Shown here one piece after another: positions 1 through 6,420 of a DNA stretch of 12,485 nt (the first letter of the stretch is position 1; every line of letters starts with the position of its first letter). Both the position numbers and the translations under genes were made by a program. Origin of the DNA: Bacteriovoracaceae bacterium UBA7317 (GTDB lineage: Bacteria > Bdellovibrionota > Bacteriovoracia > Bacteriovoracales > Bacteriovoracaceae). The notes beneath the pieces were generated by a model. That model saw nothing but the letters and a program-made list of their open reading frames with translations. It did no database searches and had not been told where the DNA came from. The stretch is taken from the NCBI GenBank assembly GCA_002474345.1, contig DKQD01000139.1, forward strand, positions 1-12,485, in the 5' to 3' direction.

Positions 1-1
1 T

Positions 2-403
2 TGGTTTTCTAAATGGGAGGATACCGATTGGAATAAAAGGGGCGAAGATTATAATTCTTTAAAGGAAGATGTTTCAGAGAGACTACTTAAAGTTCTTTTT
101 AAAAAATTTCCGAATTTGAAGGGGAAGGTAAGCTTTTTTGAATTATCAACTCCTCTTTCGACGAAGCATTTCTCTAATTACCAAAAAGGTGAGCTATATG
201 GACTTGATCATACATTTACTCGTTTTGAGAGTGATATTTCTACAAGGGGACCAGTAAAAAACTTATTTTTAACTGGTCAAGATGTCGTGACTTGCGGAAT
301 CGGCGGAGCTCTCATGGCCGGAGTCTTGACATCGATTTCTGTTCTTGGTTATTTGAAAAGTAGAGATATCATGAAACTGATGATATCTAAAAAGAAGAGG
401 TAA
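2..403 (+). CDS. C-terminal part of a retinol saturase/phytoene desaturase-like FAD oxidoreductase (5' end outside window)
   Basis: The frame is open from the left edge to a TAA at 401-403, so 133 residues of a longer protein are visible and no start should be called here. A TTG at 116 is an internal codon. The visible part contains a YGLDHT segment followed by a segment around TPLSTKHF to NLFLTGQDV and then GIGGALMAG. This is the C-terminal FAD-contacting end typical of the all-trans-retinol 13,14-reductase (RetSat)/CrtI-like NAD(P)/FAD oxidoreductase family; full-length members are about 450-600 residues. Such enzymes reduce or desaturate polyene or isoprenoid bonds; the substrate cannot be read from this fragment. 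The lipase-like gene starts 4 nt after the stop, so the two are probably co-transcribed. The N-terminal Rossmann motif would lie outside the window, so the family call rests only on the C-terminus. Confidence 0.82.
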   Translation, partial: WFSKWEDTDWNKRGEDYNSLKEDVSERLLKVLFKKFPNLKGKVSFFELSTPLSTKHFSNYQKGELYGLDHTFTRFESDISTRGPVKNLFLTGQDVVTCGIGGALMAGVLTSISVLGYLKSRDIMKLMISKKKR

Positions 404-407
404 TTTA

Positions 408-1265
408 GTGAAAAAATTGACACATTCTTATGACTTTTTCACCTCAGAAGTTGATGGAATAGATATTTTTTTCAGAAGATGGCTTCCTGAAAAGGAGGTT
501 CAGCGCCTTTTTATTATTCAACATGGGATTGGTGAGCATGGGGGGCGCTACGGTAATCTTATAAAGGCGCTTCATAATGAGCACACGGCTTTCTTTGCGT
601 TAGATGCAAGGGGTCATGGGCAATCGCCAGGTATTAGGGGCCATGCAGATGATTTTAATGACTATTCTGAAGACTTAGACGTATTAATTGATATTACTCA
701 TAAACAATTTCCGGGGATAAAAAGGTATCTTTTTGGACACTCAATGGGAGGACTTATAGCTCTTGATTACTGTCTTGATAATGAGGCGCAAGAAAAGATT
801 GATGCTGTGATTATTTCATCTCCTGGAATTAAACCTGTTATGGATCCCATCAAGCATGTTAAAAAATTTATTGGTATGAGGTTGGCTTCTTTTTTTCCTA
901 AAGCAATTTTAGAAACAGGCCTGGATTTAAATAACTTGAGTCAGGACCCCTATGTTGTGGAGAGGTATAAGGAGGATCGTTTAACGCATGGTAAGATTTC
1001 ATTTCAGATGGGCAAGTCTCTTTTTGAAATGGGTGATAAAATTTTAGAAGAGGCTTCAAAAATTGAGCTTCCCTTTTATATTTTTCATGGAACAGGAGAT
1101 CAACTTGTTTCTCCAGACGGTTCAACTGAAGTTTATGATAAAATTTCAAGCCAAAAGAAATCCATTCACTTATTTGAAGGTCTATATCATGAAACATTTA
1201 ATGAAAAGGAAATGGATAGGCAGCAAGTTTGTGATGCTTTAGTTAATTGGGTTTCTACGCATTAA
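408..1265 (+). CDS. Alpha/beta hydrolase of the monoglyceride lipase type
   Basis: This is a 285-residue serine hydrolase, close to the usual length for bacterial monoacylglycerol lipase/lysophospholipase proteins (Hydrolase_4 family). The oxyanion-hole stretch HGIGEHGGRY is at about 39-48, DARGHGQSPG at 66-75, and the nucleophile elbow GHSMGG places Ser112. Asp231 in HGTGDQLVSP and His261 in LYHETFNE complete the triad. The family cleaves ester bonds of monoglycerides or lysophospholipids. No signal peptide is visible, so it is probably cytoplasmic. It starts with GTG at 408, preceded by the purine-rich AAGAAGAGG at the end of the upstream oxidoreductase gene, which supports co-transcription. 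Its stop overlaps the stop of the convergent kinase-like gene by 4 nt (1262-1265). Exact substrate is not determined. Confidence 0.9.
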   Translation: MKKLTHSYDFFTSEVDGIDIFFRRWLPEKEVQRLFIIQHGIGEHGGRYGNLIKALHNEHTAFFALDARGHGQSPGIRGHADDFNDYSEDLDVLIDITHKQFPGIKRYLFGHSMGGLIALDYCLDNEAQEKIDAVIISSPGIKPVMDPIKHVKKFIGMRLASFFPKAILETGLDLNNLSQDPYVVERYKEDRLTHGKISFQMGKSLFEMGDKILEEASKIELPFYIFHGTGDQLVSPDGSTEVYDKISSQKKSIHLFEGLYHETFNEKEMDRQQVCDALVNWVSTH

Positions 1266-2803
1266 GGCAGGCTTATAGATACAACTGTCCACGACTCTGC
1301 TTCTGAAAATAAAACCTTCCCTCCATGAGCTTCGACAACCTCTGTTACGAAGGGAACCCCAAGTCCAAATTCAAAACTTTCATTTTGCTTTTTTCCAAAG
1401 AGAGTTACTTGGTCTAAAAATTTGTTGGGAAAACCTGGGCCATTATCAAGGACCTCAATTTGTTTTCCTCCTTTGGAGCCTCTAAGAATTATGATACCTT
1501 CTTTATCTCCTGAGTTCTTAGAGATTGCTTTCATTGAATTTTTAACAAGGTGATGAAGGCACTTTTTAATAAGACTTACATCCCCAAACGAGCTATCATT
1601 TGGATCAATTTCAATTTTTATAGATATTTTTTTTTCTTTACAAGCAGCTTCAAGCTCGCCTTTTATAACAGAAAAAAGTTCATTAAGGCTAAAGGAACTT
1701 GTTCTTAAAACAATTTCTCTAAACAACATTTCAGAGTCTTCTAAGGTTCCACGTAACTCAGTAAGCGATTTAACGATGAGTTCATTCATATCACTCAGCC
1801 AGGGCTGTTTCGGGTTTTCTTCGAGAATAACTTCTAAGCTTGACTGAATACCATTTTGGATATTTCTATATTTTAGTAAAAATGAATTGAGGAAATCCGC
1901 AAGCCGTTTAACTTTTGTTTTTGCGAGAGCATCAACTTTAATTTTTTCCATTTTAGAGATGTGATTTAGCTTCTCAAGGAAAGAGGCCATAATCAGTGAA
2001 TCTTTTGAGTTTTTTATCGTTAATTTTTTATAGAGGTTTATGAAAGTAAAGCCGGCTTTCTTCCAAATACTTATATTCTTATCACGGAGTACAAAAAAAT
2101 CGAACTCTAGTTTTTCTGCGAACTCGACTAAGTCTTCAGTTTCTCTAGCAGTGAAGTTCCAGTTATGTGCCTTCACTTTGTCTCTTCTTTCAAGCCCCCC
2201 TTTTAAAACTAAAAAGGATTCCACATCTAATTCTTGTTGCATATATTTTGAAATATCTTCAAAAATTTGCTCTTTCTGACCTTCGTCTAAAACTCCATGA
2301 AAGCTTGGAAGGATAAGGCTTTCTATATAGATGGTCTTATTATACTCGAATAGGCTCTTATTTACCGTTTGAAGTATTTCACTGGAAGTAAAAGGCTTTT
2401 TAACAAAGCTAAAGCCTTTGCCGACAATACTTTCCAACTGTTCTAGCGTGTAATCTAACCCAGTCATGAGGATAATTTCTACTCGTGGATCTAGAAACCT
2501 TATTTTAGAAGCAAAGTCATTTTCTTTTTTGTTGTAGTTCATATTGAGGTCTAAAATAACAACTCCAAAGGGATCATCCTTTTTTAAAGCCTCCTCAAAA
2601 AGAAGAATTCCCTTGCTCGAGTCTGTCACCGTAAAAATATCAAGATCTTTTAGGTCATCTCCAAGGTTTGATGAATCGGCCTTTAAATTTTTAGCGGATT
2701 TCCTAAAATCAAAAATATGGTCCCCATAGAAGAGTCCTTTAAAACTTTCCATAAGTTCGACGTCTTTATCTAGGATTAAGATTTTTTTACATGCTTGTTT
2801 CAT
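1262..2803 (-). CDS. Soluble receiver plus HATPase signalling protein; apparent loss of phospho-acceptor His
   Basis: This 513-residue protein has no membrane segment. An N-terminal receiver spans about residues 5-140, with acidic D12 and D14, probable phospho-acceptor D85 in VILDLNM, T114 in LMTG and K136 in KKPF. The long insert between beta-1 and beta-2 and the segment following the phospho-Asp (DPRVEIILMTGLDYT) match a known group of hybrid kinases with an extended receiver. An unrecognised region (about 145-270) leads to a helical DHp-like region (about 285-365), then a GHKL ATPase with N-box Asn422, G1 DNGPG at 453-457 and G2 FGLGVP around 479-484. Counting back from the N-box, the H-box falls on LLKYRNIQNGI (309-319), where Leu310 occupies the expected His site. 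It may be a pseudokinase or phosphatase, or use another residue. ATG at 2803 follows GGAAAGG with 7-nt spacing. The upstream inverted repeat could control translation. Confidence 0.85.
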   Translation of the reverse strand: MKQACKKILILDKDVELMESFKGLFYGDHIFDFRKSAKNLKADSSNLGDDLKDLDIFTVTDSSKGILLFEEALKKDDPFGVVILDLNMNYNKKENDFASKIRFLDPRVEIILMTGLDYTLEQLESIVGKGFSFVKKPFTSSEILQTVNKSLFEYNKTIYIESLILPSFHGVLDEGQKEQIFEDISKYMQQELDVESFLVLKGGLERRDKVKAHNWNFTARETEDLVEFAEKLEFDFFVLRDKNISIWKKAGFTFINLYKKLTIKNSKDSLIMASFLEKLNHISKMEKIKVDALAKTKVKRLADFLNSFLLKYRNIQNGIQSSLEVILEENPKQPWLSDMNELIVKSLTELRGTLEDSEMLFREIVLRTSSFSLNELFSVIKGELEAACKEKKISIKIEIDPNDSSFGDVSLIKKCLHHLVKNSMKAISKNSGDKEGIIILRGSKGGKQIEVLDNGPGFPNKFLDQVTLFGKKQNESFEFGLGVPFVTEVVEAHGGKVLFSEAESWTVVSISLP

Positions 2804-2923
2804 TTGAAAACCTTTCCAAAATGAGCGAAAAATTTAAGCAATTTGAACTTCAGGACTCATTTCTAAGTCTATCAAAATCATAATTGAGTTTTTAAGTTTT
2901 TTTATTTATGGAAAGGTTTTCAA
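2804..2923 (-). promoter_or_regulatory. 15-bp perfect inverted repeat enclosing the kinase-like gene's ribosome binding site
   Basis: TTGAAAACCTTTCCA (2804-2818) and TGGAAAGGTTTTCAA (2909-2923) are perfect reverse complements separated by 90 nt. On the minus strand the proximal arm contains the Shine-Dalgarno GGAAAGG and ends exactly at the ATG at 2803. An RNA that begins upstream of 2923 could therefore fold to hide this site, whereas an RNA starting inside the loop would leave it open. I could not identify a convincing promoter inside the loop. Terminal repeats of a small mobile element are an alternative, but I see no target-site duplication. Confidence 0.6.
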
Positions 2924-2930
2924 TTAGAGT

Positions 2931-2967
2931 AAACCACTTTAAAGGTAGGGCTTTAAAGTGGTTTTTT
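2931..2967. terminator. Intrinsic terminator hairpin, stronger when read on the plus strand
   Basis: AAACCACTTTAAAG (2931-2944) pairs perfectly with CTTTAAAGTGGTTT (2951-2964) around the 6-nt loop GTAGGG. Read on the plus strand, the right arm runs into six T residues (2962-2967). On the minus strand only three Ts follow, and they are part of the stem. It lies 18 nt past the stop of the minus-strand START-domain gene and is the natural terminator for it, yet the better T-tract is on the strand with no annotated gene upstream. Confidence 0.75.
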
Positions 2968-2985
2968 GAATAAAAATAGAAAGGA

Positions 2986-3633
2986 CTAAAGTACAGGTGG
3001 AAGAGGCATTGAAGCAGAGTGATTTTTTTCAACCTGAGCTTTAATTCCTTTAAGCGTTTTAAGTGGCCAGCTTCTTTGGATAAGATTTGCTAACCAACCA
3101 GGAATAAGACCTTTTGGGTCGGAGTTAATCCCAACTTCTACCTGTGTTTTCCCATTACCTAAGTCGGTAAGAATGTAAAAGCTTTTGTGTAGATGTGCCC
3201 TTACGCCTTTTGATTTTGGAGAATTTGTACTTGGAACAGAGGTCATTTCTAGGTGAACTCTTCCCAGTTGATCTTTATAAGCTTTACCATGGTAGACAAA
3301 ATCTCTATTACTCACAGGCCAGGGAAGACCGAATTCTTGATAGAGGATATAATCATAAGGTGTTTTCTCGCTTAAAACTTTAGAAACTTTAAGTCTATCC
3401 ACCCATTCTTTTCTATATCTTTTATCCATTAGAACGTTGAATACTTTCTCTACACTTGTTTTTAGGATAACTTTTCCGCCAAAAGAAAAGACGGGAGATC
3501 CTTCCATTTTTTGAGTAAAGACAGTAATGCCTTTATCTTCCTTTATCTGTTTCCACCCTTTAAAGGAAGAAGCCCAGGACGAGCTAACAAAACACAGAGC
3601 AGCGATAACACTAATCATTCTAGATATAGACAC
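2986..3633 (-). CDS. Exported START-domain (StAR-related lipid-transfer) protein
   Basis: From the GTG at 3633 the protein is 215 residues. GGAGG (minus strand 3644-3640) lies 6 nt before this GTG, whereas an in-frame ATG at 3657 has no Shine-Dalgarno site and sits at or before the likely transcription start, so I chose GTG. Residues 5-22 form a signal peptide (Arg, a hydrophobic run, then SSSWAS), which suggests a periplasmic location. The rest is one START domain: a WKQI...GITVF strand near the start, then PWPVSNRDFV at about 104-113, and the family-typical DPKGLIPGWLAN at about 172-183 before the long C-terminal helix. START domains bind a lipid or other hydrophobic ligand in a deep cavity; bacterial members are mostly uncharacterised. 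It is divergent from a membrane-anchored hydrolase gene, so a shared role in lipid handling is possible but inferred only from proximity. Confidence 0.85.
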   Translation of the reverse strand: MSISRMISVIAALCFVSSSWASSFKGWKQIKEDKGITVFTQKMEGSPVFSFGGKVILKTSVEKVFNVLMDKRYRKEWVDRLKVSKVLSEKTPYDYILYQEFGLPWPVSNRDFVYHGKAYKDQLGRVHLEMTSVPSTNSPKSKGVRAHLHKSFYILTDLGNGKTQVEVGINSDPKGLIPGWLANLIQRSWPLKTLKGIKAQVEKNHSASMPLPPVL

Positions 3634-3657
3634 AGTAAACCTCCAATAATTAATCAT

Positions 3658-3686
3658 TTTTAAAACAGTGTTGGGGAAACTAGCAA
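3658..3686 (-). promoter_or_regulatory. Candidate promoter of the START-domain gene
   Basis: On the minus strand TTGCTA (3686-3681) is followed after 16-17 nt by TTTAAA or TTAAAA (3664-3658). Transcription would begin near 3651, giving a short leader that carries GGAGG before the GTG at 3633. This is a motif match by eye only. Confidence 0.35.
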
Positions 3687-3714
3687 AGTCTTTATTCTTT
3701 GAAAAGAAGCAAGC

Positions 3715-3726
3715 TACAATAGACTC
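3715..3726 (+). promoter_or_regulatory. -10 element of a probably leaderless promoter for the BEM46-type hydrolase
   Basis: TACAAT (3715-3720) ends 6 nt before the ATG at 3727, so transcription is expected to start at about the A of that ATG. There is no Shine-Dalgarno sequence in the 15 nt before the start. The -35 region is weak (a T-rich stretch around 3691-3698). Confidence 0.4.
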
Positions 3727-4506
3727 ATGAATAAAATAATCACTATTGCTTTAATTCCCTACGCTTTTTTTTGCCTATTGGTTTTTTCTTTTGAGAACAG
3801 CATGGTTTTTTACCCGGACCAAAGGTCCTTAAAATATTGTCCACGGGTTTTTCAAATGGGAGGAGAGCTAATTGAAGATAAAAAAAATAACGCATATTAC
3901 TATTTAAGAAAGGTACCAGAGGCCAAGGGAACTCTTGTTCACTTTCATGGAAATGCTGGGAATGCCTGTGATCGTTATTTTGTTTTAGACCGTTTAAAGG
4001 ATCAACATTTTAATATTATTTTAGCTGAATACCCTGGCTATGGTGGATTAGTTGGGGACTTGGGTGAAAAAGAAATTCTTCAAGGAGCCGACAATCTTTT
4101 TTTATCTTTGGAAAGCAAAGGAATGGACAACTCTGTTTATCTTTTTGGAGAAAGTTTGGGAACTGCTGTAAGCACTTATATTGCTAGTAAAAAACCAATA
4201 AAAGGCCTGATTCTTCAAAGTCCTTTCACCACTTTGAGTGACGTGGGTCAACATCATTATCCAATACTTCCTGTTCGCTGGCTTATGACTAACAAGTTCC
4301 CCCTTAAGGTTTGGGCAAAAAAGGTTAATTCGCAGGTTCTTATTATTCATGGAGATAAAGACCGCGTTATTCCTTTTCGCTTCGGAAAAGAAGCTGCAAC
4401 TTATTTTCCAAAAAGCACCTTATTTAAAAAAATAGAGGGCAGGGGTCACAATGACTTGGTGAGTAGTCATGTTTTTTGGAAGGAGGTCTATGAATTTTTA
4501 AAGTAA
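3727..4506 (+). CDS. Membrane-anchored BEM46/ABHD13-type alpha/beta hydrolase
   Basis: The 259-residue protein starts with one hydrophobic segment (about 4-22) followed by ENSMVFYPD, the usual opening of BEM46/ABHD13-like hydrolases, in which this helix acts as an uncleaved anchor. The catalytic domain shows HGNAGN at 74-79, YPGYGG at 102-107, the nucleophile elbow GESLGT with Ser143, Asp212 in HGDKDRVIP and His241 in GRGHND, so the Ser-Asp-His triad is intact. It should be an active serine hydrolase facing the periplasm or attached to the inner membrane. Bacterial substrates of the family are mostly unknown; acyl esters or peptides are both possible. The start is well placed by the conserved N-terminus, although no ribosome binding site precedes it. 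It runs convergent to the DUF952 gene, with 43 nt between them and no clear terminator. Confidence 0.88.
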   Translation: MNKIITIALIPYAFFCLLVFSFENSMVFYPDQRSLKYCPRVFQMGGELIEDKKNNAYYYLRKVPEAKGTLVHFHGNAGNACDRYFVLDRLKDQHFNIILAEYPGYGGLVGDLGEKEILQGADNLFLSLESKGMDNSVYLFGESLGTAVSTYIASKKPIKGLILQSPFTTLSDVGQHHYPILPVRWLMTNKFPLKVWAKKVNSQVLIIHGDKDRVIPFRFGKEAATYFPKSTLFKKIEGRGHNDLVSSHVFWKEVYEFLK

Positions 4507-4549
4507 AAATTGGATAGGCCAAAGGAATCTTTTTTAAGCTTTTGATCCT

Positions 4550-4912
4550 TCATAGGTCATTAAAAAGATCTTTTGGAAGTGTAAAAAGTCCGTCCTCTTT
4601 TGGATGGACTTCAATTTCATCTTCAATGGCATCGAGGTTAAGAGGTCCATAAATATGGGGAAAGTGAAATTTAGATTGAGGAGTCTCGTATGGGGTTTCA
4701 TGAACAACTTTGGATTTTACTTTGTTTTGATTAATGACAAGTATGATTTGATGGTCCTTATTTTTAAAAAATGTATTGAGAACCAAGAGAATTTGATCAA
4801 GTTTACAGCAGTGAATAAACCCCTCACTTTTTAGACTTGAGGGGGTATAATCCTTTTTCTCTTTTTTAATGGGGTACCAATCATCTTTTCCTATAATATG
4901 AAAGATCTTCAA
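4550..4912 (-). CDS. DUF952 family protein
   Basis: This 120-residue protein matches the DUF952 family along its whole length: IFHIIGKDDW at the N-terminus, SLKSEGFIHC at about 26-35 and FPHIYGPLNLDAI at about 84-96. Conserved polar residues H5, H34, E72 and H86 could form a pocket similar to ADP-ribosyl-handling folds that have been suggested for this family, but no reaction is established. It has no signal peptide or membrane segment and is likely cytoplasmic. I take TTG at 4912 as the start because AAGGAG lies 8 nt before it on the minus strand, no ATG/GTG is available in frame before a stop, and the conserved IFHI strand begins two residues later. It stands alone between the BEM46-type hydrolase and the molybdenum cofactor operon. 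Confidence 0.85.
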   Translation of the reverse strand: MKIFHIIGKDDWYPIKKEKKDYTPSSLKSEGFIHCCKLDQILLVLNTFFKNKDHQIILVINQNKVKSKVVHETPYETPQSKFHFPHIYGPLNLDAIEDEIEVHPKEDGLFTLPKDLFNDL

Positions 4913-4987
4913 GTGGATTCTCCTTACAATAATTTTCCCATTGTGGCGTTTTTAACCTCCGAAAGAGAAATAAAAGCACCTCACTCT

Positions 4988-5016
4988 ATTTTAGTTTTTT
5001 ACGATTACAAGCGCAA
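4988..5016 (-). promoter_or_regulatory. Candidate promoter of the DUF952 gene
   Basis: On the minus strand TTGCGC (5016-5011), a 17-nt spacer and TAAAAT (4993-4988) fit a sigma-70 promoter. The predicted transcript starts near 4981 and has a leader of about 70 nt ending in the AAGGAG ribosome binding site. It is read from the sequence by eye only. Confidence 0.4.
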
Positions 5017-5113
5017 TTTTTAACAAAGCCTTTGCCTAAAATTTTATAGCAGCTACTAAAGAATGACTTGTCACAAAATTAAAATTTCAAGGGACTTTGG
5101 GCTTTTTTCAAAG

Positions 5114-5133
5114 TATATTGGTTACCTCCAATA
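5114..5133 (+). promoter_or_regulatory. Possible -10 and overlapping operator-like dyad upstream of the molybdenum cofactor operon
   Basis: The 266 nt between 4912 and 5179 hold no gene. About 60 nt before moeA, TATATT (5114-5119) could be a -10 element, but no good -35 is present at 16-18 nt. Overlapping it is a short dyad, TATTGG (5116-5121) and CCAATA (5128-5133), with a 6-nt spacer. I looked for the long conserved moco riboswitch architecture and could not see it. Weak evidence for a regulated promoter. Confidence 0.3.
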
Positions 5134-5178
5134 GTTAATCAAGCTTTGCGGGGAGAGAAGACGGAGAAGGGGTATTAG

Positions 5179-6420
5179 ATGATTTCTGTAGAGGAAGCTC
5201 AAGGTTTTTTAGCGAAAGAAAAACTTCAAATAAATGTAATGAGAGTCTCTTTAGGAGATTCAGCCGGTCAGGTGTTAGCTGAAGATATCTTTGCAGAAAG
5301 GCCTCAACCTCCTTTTAATCGAGTGGCAATGGATGGAATTTCATTGAACTCTTCCTCATGGCTCTCTTTAAAAGATAAAAAACCACTTATTACAGAGGGG
5401 ATCCAAGCTGCCGGCTCTAGGGCCCTTACTTTGTCTGATTCAGATAAATGTTTTGAAGTCATGACTGGAGCCCCTTTGCCTATTGGGTGTGATACTGTAA
5501 TTCCTTATGAGCATTGTCATTTTATGGATAGTGGAAGTCCTTCTTCAAAAGGTAGAGAAGTGATTCTTAAGGATGAACACTCTTTTTCAAAAGGGCAAAA
5601 TATTCATAAATTGGGAAGTGATTATAAGAAGGGAGAGCTTCTTCTATCAAAAGGAGCACTCATTACTTCACCTGTTTTAGGTGTATTGGCTTCTGAAGGG
5701 TATGCGAATGTTTTAATACAAAAAAAGCCCAGAATAGTTTTAATTAGTACTGGTGATGAACTTGTACCTGTAAAAGATAAGCCTCTTGAGCATCAAATAA
5801 GGATGTCGAACACCCATGCCTTAAAAGCTGAGTTAGAGCTTCGAGGCCATACGGAAGTAGATATTTTCCATTTAAAAGATGACCCACAGACTCTTTTTGA
5901 GAAATTTAAGGAGGCTTTGGAGAGTTATGATCTGGTAGTTATAACAGGTGGCGTATCGAAGGGAAAATATGATTACGTCCCCTCTATTCTAAACGACCTG
6001 GGAGTTCAAAAGATATTTCATAAAATAAAGCAAAGGCCTGGAAAACCAATGTGGTTTGGAAAATCTGCTAAGGGGACTCTTGTTTTCGGGCTTCCGGGAA
6101 ACCCTGTTTCTTGTATCATCTGCTTGAGGCGTTATGTAGGTCCATTGATAGAAAACTCTTGGACTAAAGACTCCGAGAACAAGGTTGTTCTAAAAGAAGA
6201 CTTTAGTTTTTCTAAAAATCTAACTTTTTATTTGCCTGTTTCAATTGAAAGGTCTCCGCTTAGTGGAAAACTAACGGCAGTTCCTCAAAAAACAAATGGC
6301 TCTGGTGATTACTTTTCTCTAACGAAAAGCGACGGATTTATTGAGCTTCCTAGGGAAAGAGCAAAGTTTTTTAGTGGAGAAGCTTTCGTGTTTTACAGTT
6401 GGGCAAAAGGCGGGGATTAA
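5179..6420 (+). CDS. moeA: Molybdopterin molybdotransferase MoeA
   Basis: MoeA inserts molybdate into adenylylated molybdopterin, releasing AMP and giving Mo-molybdopterin in the cytoplasm. At 413 residues it has the normal length. The N-terminal PPFNRVAMDG (44-53, Asp52) is the family signature, MTGAPLP is at 95-101, the MoCF-binding domain begins around 184 with ISTGDE, and GLPGNPVS at 304-311 is the second signature. The usual SVG(D/E)xD loop is SKGKYDYV (260-267), which keeps Asp265 but has Lys at two loop positions; this variant, together with the following KIKQRPGKPMWFG, belongs to a recognised MoeA subgroup common in Bacteroidetes. ATG at 5179 is preceded by AAGGGG with 6-nt spacing. 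It is the first gene of the operon, and moaA starts on the very next base after its stop. Confidence 0.95.
   Translation: MISVEEAQGFLAKEKLQINVMRVSLGDSAGQVLAEDIFAERPQPPFNRVAMDGISLNSSSWLSLKDKKPLITEGIQAAGSRALTLSDSDKCFEVMTGAPLPIGCDTVIPYEHCHFMDSGSPSSKGREVILKDEHSFSKGQNIHKLGSDYKKGELLLSKGALITSPVLGVLASEGYANVLIQKKPRIVLISTGDELVPVKDKPLEHQIRMSNTHALKAELELRGHTEVDIFHLKDDPQTLFEKFKEALESYDLVVITGGVSKGKYDYVPSILNDLGVQKIFHKIKQRPGKPMWFGKSAKGTLVFGLPGNPVSCIICLRRYVGPLIENSWTKDSENKVVLKEDFSFSKNLTFYLPVSIERSPLSGKLTAVPQKTNGSGDYFSLTKSDGFIELPRERAKFFSGEAFVFYSWAKGGD

Noticed and set aside
898..1197. Minus-strand frame opposite the lipase-like gene
   Set aside because: It lies antisense within a gene with intact catalytic motifs and has no ribosome binding site or recognisable domain.
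1262..1265. 4-nt overlap of convergent stop codons as a sign of annotation error
   Set aside because: Both proteins end in typical places for their families, and the shared TTAA allows both stops, so the overlap is genuine and unremarkable.
2804..2923. Miniature transposable element with 15-bp terminal inverted repeats
   Set aside because: No target-site duplication flanks it, no second copy is in the window, and one arm is the working ribosome binding site of the adjacent gene.
3634..3657. Upstream ATG (3657) as start of the START-domain protein
   Set aside because: It has no Shine-Dalgarno site, adds a polar stretch before the signal peptide, and lies at or before the probable transcription start; the GTG at 3633 has GGAGG at 6 nt.
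4507..4549. Possible bidirectional terminator between the convergent BEM46-type and DUF952 genes
   Set aside because: Only 4-5 bp imperfect stems (for example TTGG/CCAA) can be drawn before the T run; too weak to call.
4924..4941. Five-codon leader peptide (ATG GGA AAA TTA TTG TAA, minus strand) before the DUF952 gene, its stop overlapping the AAGGAG site
   Set aside because: The nearest GGAGG is 14 nt from its ATG, too far to support translation, and such a short frame is expected by chance.
4913..5178. Molybdenum cofactor riboswitch upstream of moeA
   Set aside because: The multi-helix GC-containing architecture expected of the moco motif is not visible; only a short dyad and a purine-rich stretch are present.
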